From Clostridia bacterium (GTDB lineage: Bacteria > Bacillota > Clostridia > Oscillospirales > Acutalibacteraceae), in contig JAFZIK010000004.1 of the NCBI GenBank assembly GCA_017554405.1, forward strand, positions 39,356 to 103,355: DNA of 64,000 nucleotides. The letters are read 5' to 3'. Shown here in pieces: positions 50,799 to 59,034 of this stretch. The position numbers were made by a program, and so were the translations under genes. The notes beneath the pieces were generated by a model, which worked only from the letters and a program-made list of their open reading frames with translations, was not told where the DNA came from and ran no database searches. How positions within the stretch are numbered: the first letter of the stretch is position 1; the number at the start of each line of letters is the position of its first letter.

Positions 50799-51643
50799 AC
50801 AACCTATGGTCAGATCACGTGCAGGGTGTTATGACTCTGTATCTCAGCAGAAAACTGAGATTTGATGATATTTTCTTTACGCAATATGATAAATTGTTCA
50901 ATCTGGATCACAACAAGAAACTGCGTATATTAGAAATAGGCTGCGGTCCGGGAGCGCTTGCCGAGGCTTTGCACAGATGGTATCCAAAAGCGCAGATCAC
51001 GGCAATCGACAGAGACAGCAATTTTATTACATTCGCACGGAACAGTATTGCAGGTGTTAGTTTTGTTGAGGGTGATGCAACTAATCTTCCGTTTGAAAAC
51101 GATTCCTTTGATGTAACTGTTTCCAATACTGTTCAGGAGCACATAGAGCCAAGCGCTTTTTGGGGTGAACAGAGGCGAGTATTAAAACCCGGAGGCGTAT
51201 GTCTGTGTCTTTCTGCGAGAAAGGGAATTCAGTGTGAGGCGCCATGCTTAGAGATGACACAGGAGGAAAAAGAATTTTGGGAGAGCATTCCGCAATCGGA
51301 AGGCGAGTTGGCAAAGTATGGCGTCTGTCGGTTCCCAATGTCCGAGGCGGAAATAGCGCTGTCCATGGAAAAGCACCTATTTACTGACGTTACGACCGGT
51401 TACGCCATTATAGATTTAACGCCGGATGCGACAAAGTATTCCCGTGAAATGGCGGAAGCAATGATAGAGGCAAAGCGTCAGACGTGTTTGGAGGCAATAC
51501 GCTCCGCTCATTCGGATCAAGCGGATAAAGCAATATCCGCTGTCGACCGGAAATATGACGAACGGCTCGGATTATATCGCGCCGGCAAAAAACAGTGGGA
51601 TACGGCTGTTTCCGTAACGATGGTTATTCGCGGAATAAAATAA
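50795..51643 (+). CDS. Class I SAM-dependent methyltransferase
   Basis: The 282-residue protein has a SAM-binding Rossmann core: ILEIGCGPGALAEAL (motif I), AITAIDRDSNFI (motif II) and FVEGDATNLPFENDSFD, followed by VSNTVQEHIEPSAF and RVLKPGGVCLCLSARKG. The C-terminal part (beyond residue 160) is alpha-helical and not diagnostic. The substrate, likely a small molecule, is unknown. The gene overlaps a short upstream ORF by 4 bp. It follows the hairpin cluster and is intermediate in codon use, so it may be part of the acquired block. Confidence 0.85.
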   Translation: MNNLWSDHVQGVMTLYLSRKLRFDDIFFTQYDKLFNLDHNKKLRILEIGCGPGALAEALHRWYPKAQITAIDRDSNFITFARNSIAGVSFVEGDATNLPFENDSFDVTVSNTVQEHIEPSAFWGEQRRVLKPGGVCLCLSARKGIQCEAPCLEMTQEEKEFWESIPQSEGELAKYGVCRFPMSEAEIALSMEKHLFTDVTTGYAIIDLTPDATKYSREMAEAMIEAKRQTCLEAIRSAHSDQADKAISAVDRKYDERLGLYRAGKKQWDTAVSVTMVIRGIK

Positions 51644-51729
51644 AAAATTCCCGTTTGCACAGATACGTAAAGGTTTGCCCCCTTGTCATCAGTGGCGGGA
51701 AATTGAGAACGGAGAGCAGAGAATAGCGC

Positions 51730-52458
51730 ATGGCTATTATGAAAAACAGAACAAGAAAAACCGAAGAGCATTTAACAAGATTGTTTTCACAGCGCAAGGC
51801 GTTTTCCGAGCATCTTATCAAGTGGGAAGATAATCTGCTCCCGGACAAATACGACCGGAACTGTTTTGAATATTCGGGGCAGCCGACAAGGGAAGAGTTC
51901 CAAAGCGCCGTAAAGTATCAGCAGAGGATCGGAGCCGGGTTTATAAAGCTTGAGGGGAACGACCCTCTTGAGGACAGTTTCGGCCTTGAAGCGGGCGTGA
52001 CCCTGACTATGGTGCTTACCTCCCGCGGCACGGACTGGAAAACGAATCCTTATCTTACCTTCCGCACGCCGACCGTTAAAGAACTGGAAGAGATCGAAGT
52101 AAAGCACTTCGGTCCGCCTTACGGAGAGGATTTTACAAAAAGAAATATTCGCCGCCAGTATGAAAAGCTTACCTATCACGGAGCGTATCTCGGTGAAAAA
52201 CTCGTTGGCTCCTGTTACAGTTTTACGAGTGACGGACTAATTTGTATAGACGGGCTGATCGTTGATTCGGAGCACAGGAAAAGGTATATTGCCACAACGC
52301 TTATCGCCCGTATCAAAGACAGTTATCCGGATAAAACACTGTTTTTGCACGCGGATGACGACGACACGCCGAAAGAAATGTATAAAAAAATGGGATTTGA
52401 AACGGTGGACCGGCTTTATGAGTATATTTGCACGGATATAAGCGCCCTCGGCGAGTAA
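51730..52458 (+). CDS. GNAT-fold acetyltransferase
   Basis: The 242-residue protein ends with a GNAT domain: GAYLGEKLVGSCYSFTS, then LIVDSEHRKRYIATTLIARI (acetyl-CoA loop) and PKEMYKKMGFETVD. The N-terminal ~100 residues are not recognisable. GGAGAG is upstream but rather far from the ATG at 51730; ATG at 51739 is an alternative. It closes the accessory stretch before the nucleoside phosphorylase gene. Substrate unknown. Confidence 0.75.
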   Translation: MAIMKNRTRKTEEHLTRLFSQRKAFSEHLIKWEDNLLPDKYDRNCFEYSGQPTREEFQSAVKYQQRIGAGFIKLEGNDPLEDSFGLEAGVTLTMVLTSRGTDWKTNPYLTFRTPTVKELEEIEVKHFGPPYGEDFTKRNIRRQYEKLTYHGAYLGEKLVGSCYSFTSDGLICIDGLIVDSEHRKRYIATTLIARIKDSYPDKTLFLHADDDDTPKEMYKKMGFETVDRLYEYICTDISALGE

Positions 52459-52499
52459 ATGAAGCCGCAAATCAAAATCAAAAGACGCGGGAGAAAAAA

Positions 52500-53249
52500 A
52501 TGCTTAAAGATTTTTACGATACCGAAAGCAAACCGATCACAAGCTTTGAGGCGTTTTACGGGCCGAAGAAGCACCTGGTTGATAAATGCTTAGTGGTTTT
52601 TTCAAGAGTAATATACAGTTATATCAGGGAAAAGTTTTCCTGCACGCAGATAGCCGAAGTGGGCGCCTGCAACGGAAATATTCCCGTATGGTCGTTTGAT
52701 CATAAAGGCGAGAAGATCGCTTTTTATCTTTCACCGATAGGATCCGCGTTAGCCGGAGGCACCGTGGCTGAAGTAAATCATATTACCGGAGCCACAAAGT
52801 TTGTTATGTTCGGCTCTTGCGGGAGTTTAGACGCCGAAGTAACCTCGGGAAAATATATAATCCCCACTGAAGCTTATCGCGGAGAAGGCCTTTCATACTA
52901 CTTTGCAAAGGCTAAAGACTATATAACGGTCAAAAAATCGGATGAGGTAGCCAAGATATTTAAGGAACTGGCGATCCCCTACGTTCAGGGGCGAATATGG
53001 ACTACCGATTCGATGATAAGAGAAACCGTTAACCTCGTAAACAAAAGAAAAAGCGAGGGATGTATCGCAGTCGAAATGGAGGTCGCCGGGGTGCAGGCGG
53101 TATGCGATTTTTTCGGATTCGATCTTTATGATTTCCTTGCGGCGGGGGACGTTTTAGACGAAGGCAACTACAAAGTCGGGGAGCTTCGCGACGCAAATCA
53201 CAACCCCGATAAACTGACGATCGCTTTAAGAATAATAGAAAGAATATGA
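52500..53249 (+). CDS. Nucleoside phosphorylase-like protein
   Basis: The 249-residue protein belongs to the PNP/UDP phosphorylase fold. Conserved features are the glycine-rich YLSPIGSALAGGTVAE, FVMFGSCGSLDAEV, the phosphate/ribose region and the substrate motif AVEMEVAGVQAVCDF where Glu-Met-Glu binds ribose. Base specificity cannot be read. GGGAGAAAA lies just upstream of the ATG at 52500; the frame is open to 52428. It stands 15 bp from the AlkD-like gene. Confidence 0.82.
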   Translation: MLKDFYDTESKPITSFEAFYGPKKHLVDKCLVVFSRVIYSYIREKFSCTQIAEVGACNGNIPVWSFDHKGEKIAFYLSPIGSALAGGTVAEVNHITGATKFVMFGSCGSLDAEVTSGKYIIPTEAYRGEGLSYYFAKAKDYITVKKSDEVAKIFKELAIPYVQGRIWTTDSMIRETVNLVNKRKSEGCIAVEMEVAGVQAVCDFFGFDLYDFLAAGDVLDEGNYKVGELRDANHNPDKLTIALRIIERI

Positions 53250-53264
53250 TCGCGAGGTGAAACT

Positions 53265-53945
53265 ATGACCGCCATACAAACCGAATTGTTCTCGCTGCAG
53301 GACAAAAAATACCGCGATTTTCAGTTAAAACTGATACCCACGGTTTCCGCCGATACGGTAATAGGCGTCAGGACGCCGGAGCTTCGCGCGTTTGCAAAAA
53401 AGCTTGCTCGGCAGAGCGGTGCAAAGGAGTTTTTAAACCAACTGCCGCACAAATATTTTGATGAAAACCAGCTTCACGCCTTTATACTTTCGGAAATAAA
53501 GGACTTTGATACCGCCGCAAAAGAGGTGGATCGCTTTCTTCCCTATATCGATAACTGGGCGACCTGCGACCAGCTATCGCCCAAGGCGTTTAAAAAGCAC
53601 AAAGAGGAACTTTTAGTTTACATAAAACGGTGGATTAAAAGCGATATGCCCTATACCGTGCGTTTCGGGATAGGTATGCTTATGGCGCATTTTTTAGACG
53701 GCGATTTTAAGCCTGAATATCTTGAGGCGGTCACAAAGCTTCGCTCGGATGAATATTACGTAAATATGATGATCGCGTGGTTTTTTGCCACAGCGCTCGC
53801 AAAGCAGTTTGAAGCCGCCCTGCCCTATATCGAAAACCGGCGGCTGGGCATTTGGACCCACAACAAGGCGATACAAAAGGCGCTTGAAAGCTACCGTATA
53901 AGCGATAGCCGAAAGGAATACTTAAGGTCGCTTAAAATAAAATGA
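53265..53945 (+). CDS. AlkD-like DNA alkylation repair protein
   Basis: The 226-residue all-helical protein matches the HEAT-repeat DNA glycosylase family AlkC/AlkD: IGVRTPELRAFAKKLAR, DENQLHAFILSEIKDF, FLPYIDNWATCDQLSPKAF (with the catalytic-region Trp and Asp) and NMMIAWFFATALAKQF, RLGIWTHNKAIQKALES. It excises alkylated bases such as N3-methyladenine. Short ribosome binding GCGAGGTG precedes the ATG. Confidence 0.87.
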   Translation: MTAIQTELFSLQDKKYRDFQLKLIPTVSADTVIGVRTPELRAFAKKLARQSGAKEFLNQLPHKYFDENQLHAFILSEIKDFDTAAKEVDRFLPYIDNWATCDQLSPKAFKKHKEELLVYIKRWIKSDMPYTVRFGIGMLMAHFLDGDFKPEYLEAVTKLRSDEYYVNMMIAWFFATALAKQFEAALPYIENRRLGIWTHNKAIQKALESYRISDSRKEYLRSLKIK

Positions 53946-53973
53946 TCCGAAACGCACACAGAAGGGAAAGAAA

Positions 53974-55320
53974 ATGAAAAAAGATTTTTCGGTTGCAAAA
54001 AACAACAACGATATTTACACGCTGGCGGAAATCAACGCGAATCTCTTTAACCTTAAATGTTTAGGTATAATCGCGTTAGCCGCCGTGCTGGTAGAGGTGC
54101 TTAACGAGTTTAAAATATTTACGGTCGAGCGGGCGGTAATGCTGCCTATGATGATCGTTACGATAATTTTTGCCATGATACCGGTATCGGCTTATTTTAT
54201 CCACGATCGTCTGCTTAAAAAAACGCCCTCGCTGCTTGAGTGGAAAGGGCTTAAGCTTATTATAATCTCGGTCACCTACGTTGGCTTTGTGCTTATCTGC
54301 GTTGCGCTATCCTTCCACGCCGTGCTTATGACCGTTGTTCCCGTGCTTATGACGGCGCAATACCGTTACAACCGTAAGTTATCATTCTGGGTGGCTTTTG
54401 CAACGATACTGCTTGTGCCGATCTCTATTTACGGCGCGTTCTTTTTCGGGGTTCCGGACCGAAACCTCATAAAGGGCGCTTTGAGCGACGCGGATTCGCT
54501 TATTATCGCAAACCGGTTCAGGATCTATTCGGGCAAGCGTATGATCGAGATACTCTTTCATTACATAATGCCGCGTATCATACAGGTGGTAACGGTTGTT
54601 ATACTCTCTATCGGCATTTCAAAGCGGAACGCCCGAATGCTCGACAGGCAGGTAGACCTTATGCGTATGGCGAAAGACGAAATGGAAAAGCGAAGCACCA
54701 TGCAAAACAAGGTTATAGAAGACCTCGCAAGCGTTATTGAAACGCGCGATATAGGCACGGGCGAGCACGTTAAACGCACCAAGAAATACGTTGGCATAAT
54801 CGCCCGCGAGCTTAAAAAATACGATAAATACCGGGATATTCTGACCGACGACGTAATAAATGATATTGAAAGCGCCGCTCCGCTTCACGACGTTGGCAAG
54901 ATCGCCGTTCCGGACAATATACTTCTTAAACCCGGAAAACTTACCGACGAGGAGTTTGAAAAGATAAAATGCCATTCGCAAAAGGGCGGCGAAATGATAG
55001 AAAACATATTCGGCAACTTGGCAGATAAGAATATGCTCGACCGCGCATTCAACATTGCGGTAGCTCACCACGAAAAGTGGAACGGCAGCGGATATCCGGA
55101 GGGACTTAAAGGCGAAGATATCCCGATAGAGGCGCGGCTTATGGCGATAGCCGACGTGTTTGACGCGCTTGTAAGCGACCGCGTATACAAAAAAGCAATG
55201 CCGCCGGAAGAAGCCTTTGACCTCATAACAGACGGTGCCGGGACCCACTTTGACCCGGATATCGTTAAAATACTTGAAAGTATTAAAGACGACTTCATAA
55301 AAGCCGCGACGGAGGAATGA
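53974..55320 (+). CDS. Membrane-bound HD-GYP domain phosphohydrolase
   Basis: The 448-residue protein has six hydrophobic segments in the first ~210 residues, a short coiled helix, and a C-terminal HD-GYP domain (about 240-440) with IETRDIGTGEHVKRT, APLHDVGKIAVPDNIL, AVAHHEKWNGSGYPEGLKGEDIPIEARLMAIADVFDALV and GAGTHFDPDIV. HD-GYP proteins generally hydrolyse cyclic di-GMP. The N-terminal region may sense a signal. It has 28 bp to the preceding gene and overlaps nothing. Confidence 0.9.
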   Translation: MKKDFSVAKNNNDIYTLAEINANLFNLKCLGIIALAAVLVEVLNEFKIFTVERAVMLPMMIVTIIFAMIPVSAYFIHDRLLKKTPSLLEWKGLKLIIISVTYVGFVLICVALSFHAVLMTVVPVLMTAQYRYNRKLSFWVAFATILLVPISIYGAFFFGVPDRNLIKGALSDADSLIIANRFRIYSGKRMIEILFHYIMPRIIQVVTVVILSIGISKRNARMLDRQVDLMRMAKDEMEKRSTMQNKVIEDLASVIETRDIGTGEHVKRTKKYVGIIARELKKYDKYRDILTDDVINDIESAAPLHDVGKIAVPDNILLKPGKLTDEEFEKIKCHSQKGGEMIENIFGNLADKNMLDRAFNIAVAHHEKWNGSGYPEGLKGEDIPIEARLMAIADVFDALVSDRVYKKAMPPEEAFDLITDGAGTHFDPDIVKILESIKDDFIKAATEE

Positions 55321-55325
55321 TCAAA

Positions 55326-56429
55326 ATGAACGAAAAAGCCAAAACAATAGCCTTTAAAATTCTTCGTATACTGCTTATCGTTATCCTTTCGATAGTGGTG
55401 ATACTCGCCGGTATGATAGCGTTTCTTTCTATCACCGAATACCGCCCCAAAGACCGCGAATCACTTGAGGTGACCGGAGGCGGCACGAAAAATGCGGTAA
55501 TAGGCGAAGAAATATCGGTGCTTACCTTTAATATAGGTTACGGCGCATTAGGCGATAACGCCGATTTCTTTATGGACGGCGGCAAGAGCGTTAACACGGC
55601 GGATAAAGCCCGCGTTGAGCAGAATTTAAGCGGGATACTGGGCTCGGTAAAATCGCTTGACCCGGATATAGTTTTCTTCCAGGAGATAGATAAATCATCT
55701 ACCAGAAGCCACAAGATAAACGAATACGAAAAATTCAAAAACGAGCTTGGCGGTTATTCGTTCTCGTTTGCCAATAACTTTAAGGTGGCTTTCCTGCCCT
55801 ACCCGATACCGCCTATCGGCAAGGTCGATTCCGGTATCGCTACGGCAAGCCGCTTCGGCGTAGAATCTGCCGAACGGGTCCAGCTGCCCATCCCCTTCTC
55901 GTGGCCTGTTCGCATGGCAAACCTAAAGCGGTGCGTAATTATTTCCCGCATACCGATAGAAAACAGCGATAAAGAGCTTGTGCTCTTTAATCTGCACCTT
56001 GAGGCATACGACAGCGGCGAGGGCAAGGAAAAGCAGACCAAAATGCTTGCCGATCTTTTGAAGGCGGAAACCGATAAAGGCAACTACGTTATCGCCGGCG
56101 GTGACTTTAACCAGATTTTTTCCACCGCCGATAAAAACGCATACCCGGCAAAGGACGGTATGTGGAAGCCCGGCGAGATAGACGTTTCGGCTTTCGGCGA
56201 AGGATTCAACTTCCTTATGGACAGCGGCACCCCCACCTGCAGAAGCCTTGATAAAGCATACAAGGGCGCCGACCGAAGCGATTTTCAATATTATCTTATA
56301 GACGGATTCATAGTTTCGGATAATATTGAGGTTAATCTCGTAAAAACGCAGGACCTCGACTTTGTTTGCAGCGACCACAACCCCGTTTTAATGAAACTTG
56401 TTTTGAAAGGAAATAATGATGAAAACTAA
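55326..56429 (+). CDS. Endonuclease/exonuclease/phosphatase family protein
   Basis: The 367-residue protein has an N-terminal membrane anchor (about 10-37) and an EEP domain: VLTFNIGYGALG, the catalytic IVFFQEIDKSS, HLEAYDSGEGKEKQTKML, AGGDFNQIF and FVCSDHNPVLMKLVL. It acts on phosphodiester or lipid phosphate substrates outside the membrane; the substrate is not known. I chose ATG at 55326 (10 nt after GGAGG) over ATG at 55317, which is only 1 nt from the site and overlaps the HD-GYP stop. Confidence 0.85.
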   Translation: MNEKAKTIAFKILRILLIVILSIVVILAGMIAFLSITEYRPKDRESLEVTGGGTKNAVIGEEISVLTFNIGYGALGDNADFFMDGGKSVNTADKARVEQNLSGILGSVKSLDPDIVFFQEIDKSSTRSHKINEYEKFKNELGGYSFSFANNFKVAFLPYPIPPIGKVDSGIATASRFGVESAERVQLPIPFSWPVRMANLKRCVIISRIPIENSDKELVLFNLHLEAYDSGEGKEKQTKMLADLLKAETDKGNYVIAGGDFNQIFSTADKNAYPAKDGMWKPGEIDVSAFGEGFNFLMDSGTPTCRSLDKAYKGADRSDFQYYLIDGFIVSDNIEVNLVKTQDLDFVCSDHNPVLMKLVLKGNNDEN

Positions 56430-57063
56430 AACAAAATATATCCTGCCGGCGGCTTCCGGTCTTTTATTCCTGATACTTATCTTACTGCTTAAAACGGTCG
56501 ACGTGCAAAAGACAGGCGTTGGCGATACCGAAATAGGACTTTTTCACTTAAACAACGCCGTGCATCAGCTTTTCGGCGTTAATATGGCGTGGTATAAAAT
56601 AACCCAGGCGACCGGGCTTATATCTCTGGCGGCGGGCGGCGCTTTTGCGCTTATAGGGGTGTTCCAGCTTATAAAACGGAAAAGCCTTTTTAAGGTGGAC
56701 CGCGATCTGATAAACCTCGGCTGTTTATACATACTTACCGGCAGTATCTATATGTTTTTTGAAAAGGTAATAATAAACTACCGCCCGCTTATTATGGAGG
56801 GCGAAACCGCGCCGGAGGCTTCCTTCCCTTCTTCCCATACCGTGCTTGTTTTGGTTATTATGGGCAGTATAATAATGCTTCTTAAAAAGTATATAAAAAA
56901 TCAGAACCTTATTTACGTGCTCGGCGCGCTTTGCGCGGCGATAGCCGTTATAACGGTGATCGGCAGACTTATATGCGGGGTGCACTGGTTTACCGATATT
57001 TTAGGCGGAGTGATACTGTCGGTCTGCCTCTTATCCTTTTTCTACGCACTGGTTGAACAATAA
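56416..57063 (+). CDS. PAP2-family phosphatase
   Basis: The 215-residue membrane protein has about five hydrophobic segments and a PAP2 (lipid phosphatase) signature: APEASFPSSHTVLVLV with the conserved SSH, and GRLICGVHWFTDILGGVILS with the catalytic histidine and Asp. The N-terminal KxxxxxxRP motif is not clearly seen, although INYRPLIM could serve as the RP part. It may dephosphorylate lipid phosphates. It overlaps the EEP gene end by 14 bp. Confidence 0.85.
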   Translation: MMKTKTKYILPAASGLLFLILILLLKTVDVQKTGVGDTEIGLFHLNNAVHQLFGVNMAWYKITQATGLISLAAGGAFALIGVFQLIKRKSLFKVDRDLINLGCLYILTGSIYMFFEKVIINYRPLIMEGETAPEASFPSSHTVLVLVIMGSIIMLLKKYIKNQNLIYVLGALCAAIAVITVIGRLICGVHWFTDILGGVILSVCLLSFFYALVEQ

Positions 57064-57077
57064 ATTCGGGTGGTTAT

Positions 57078-58973
57078 ATGAAGATCTACGGAGCATATCT
57101 TAAAACGGTTGACGGCAACGTGCATTTTGATAACGTAGCTTTAAGTGACGAAGTGTTTATGAACGCGCATATCGTATCGATATCGGGCAGGGCGGAAAAG
57201 GCGCTCGATAAGGATCTCGCCGCCACCTTCGCGTTTGATCCCGAAGGGGTGACCGAGTATATGTGCGATTACCGGTATGCCGAGTATTGGTGCCGCCCGT
57301 TTTTCGGCAAAGAACTGTGGCAGGTGCACAACCGCACGCAGGGTATGCTTTATAAAAAGAACAACGGCGCCTGGGGCGCCATACTGCCGCTTGTATCGGA
57401 TGATTACAAATGCGAGCTTTACGGAAGCGAGCGCGGCGCCGAGGCAAAACTCTTTTCGTGGTGCGAAAAACTTAAAGAATGCAGCGCGCCGGCGTTCGTA
57501 TGGTGCGAGGGCGGTGACCCTTACGCTCTTTTTAAGACCTGCGCCAAGGCGGCGGCAAAGTATTTAGGCAACGGGCTTAAAACCATTGACGAGCGCGAAT
57601 ACCCCGAAATACTCGAATATCTCGGCTGGTGCAGTTGGGATGCGATGGAAATAAGGGTGAACGAGGAAGGGCTGTTAAAAAAGGCAAGGGAGTTCAAAGA
57701 AAAAAACATCCCCGTAAAATGGATGCTGATAGACGACATGTGGGGCGAGGTGCACGAGTTTTACGGCGCGAAATATGAAAACCGCCCGCAGATGTTCGAG
57801 CTTATGCACAACTCCACCCTTTACGATTTTGCCGCCGACCCCGTGCGCTTTCCGGGCGGGCTTAAAGAAACGGTAAAGAAACTGAACGGTGAAGGTATGG
57901 CGGTAGGCGTATGGCACCCCACTACCGGATACTGGGCGGGAGTTACGAAAGACGGACCTATCGCTAAAAAGCTTAAAGACGACCTGCTTACCGCAAAATG
58001 CGGATACCTTATCCCCTCTTACGAAACCGAAAAGGCGTATAGATTCTATTCGGCTTTCCACGATTATTTAGAAATAAGCGGCGCTCAATTTGTGAAGATA
58101 GATAATCAAACCATGACCAACCGCTACTACCGCGATTTTGACAGTGTAGGCAGCGTTGCGCGGCAGTTTCACGCCGCGATCGAGCGCTCGGTAAACGAGC
58201 ATTTCGGCGGCGCGATGATAAACTGTATGGGTATGGGAAGCGAGGATATGTTCAACCGCTCCGATAGCCCTGTTTCGCGATGCAGCGATGATTTTAAACC
58301 CGACGACCGCGAATGGTTCAGGAAGCATATCCAGCAATGCTCATATAACTGCCTTGTGCAGGGGCAGTTCTATTTTGAGGACTGGGATATGTGGTGGAGC
58401 AACGACGGTCAGGCGCTTAAAAACAGCGTTATCAGAGCCGTAAGCGGCGGTCCTATATACGTAAGCGATCAGCTTGATAAAAGCGATCCTGAGGTTTTGC
58501 TGCCGCTTGTTTTGAGCGACGGGCGCATACTTCGCTGTGACCGCCCCGCAACACCTACCCGCGATTGCCTTACGGTCGACCCGAGGATCAACGAAAGCAT
58601 ATTTAAACTGCAAAACGTTTGCGGCAAAGCCGGCGTTATAGCGGCGTTTGACCTAAGGCGCGATGAAGGTATGGAGGAGGGCTTTATTTCCCCCGCCGAG
58701 GTCGAGGGGTTAGAGGGCGAAGAATTCGCGGTCTACGAGCATTTCAGCCGCGAGTTCAAGGTTTTAAGGCGCGATGAAAAATTGCCGGTCACCCTTAAAA
58801 ACAGCGATCACTTCAAACTGTTTATCATAGTGCCGCTAAAAAACGGCGGCTGCGTAATAGGCAGGACCGATAAATACATATCGCCCGCCACCGTGCGAGA
58901 GGGCGAGGATAAGCCGTTTGAAAAAGGTCCTTACGCATACGTTAAAGACAGAAAAATATATTTTGGAGAATGA
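57078..58973 (+). CDS. GH36/Sip1-type alpha-galactosidase or raffinose synthase-like protein
   Basis: The 631-residue protein matches the raffinose-synthase/Sip1 branch of glycoside hydrolase family 36. Motifs are EYLGWCSWDAMEI (about residue 180), VKWMLIDDMW, FVKIDNQTMTN with the catalytic aspartate, and FEDWDMWWSNDGQALKNSVIRAVSGGPIYVSD. No signal peptide is present, so it acts on cytoplasmic galactosides such as raffinose or stachyose. No sugar transporter or regulator is adjacent. A hairpin terminator lies just after the stop. Hydrolase versus transferase activity cannot be read here. Confidence 0.85.
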   Translation: MKIYGAYLKTVDGNVHFDNVALSDEVFMNAHIVSISGRAEKALDKDLAATFAFDPEGVTEYMCDYRYAEYWCRPFFGKELWQVHNRTQGMLYKKNNGAWGAILPLVSDDYKCELYGSERGAEAKLFSWCEKLKECSAPAFVWCEGGDPYALFKTCAKAAAKYLGNGLKTIDEREYPEILEYLGWCSWDAMEIRVNEEGLLKKAREFKEKNIPVKWMLIDDMWGEVHEFYGAKYENRPQMFELMHNSTLYDFAADPVRFPGGLKETVKKLNGEGMAVGVWHPTTGYWAGVTKDGPIAKKLKDDLLTAKCGYLIPSYETEKAYRFYSAFHDYLEISGAQFVKIDNQTMTNRYYRDFDSVGSVARQFHAAIERSVNEHFGGAMINCMGMGSEDMFNRSDSPVSRCSDDFKPDDREWFRKHIQQCSYNCLVQGQFYFEDWDMWWSNDGQALKNSVIRAVSGGPIYVSDQLDKSDPEVLLPLVLSDGRILRCDRPATPTRDCLTVDPRINESIFKLQNVCGKAGVIAAFDLRRDEGMEEGFISPAEVEGLEGEEFAVYEHFSREFKVLRRDEKLPVTLKNSDHFKLFIIVPLKNGGCVIGRTDKYISPATVREGEDKPFEKGPYAYVKDRKIYFGE

Positions 58974-59006
58974 AAAAGTTACCGCCGCGGAAAACCGCGG
59001 CGGTAA
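58974..59006. terminator. Terminator between GH36 and the flavodiiron gene
   Basis: Arms TTACCGCCGCGG (58979-58990) and CCGCGGCGGTAA (58995-59006) are complementary over 12 bp. The minus side carries CTTTTTC, so it serves at least the minus-strand flavodiiron gene. Confidence 0.75.
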
Positions 59007-59034
59007 TTCTATGCATATGTTATACAGCGACGTA

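Noticed and set aside
47902-52458. Integrase or transposase gene for the rlmD-site units
   Set aside because: No tyrosine or serine recombinase, DDE transposase or relaxase motif was seen in the accessory ORFs, so the moving enzyme must lie elsewhere.
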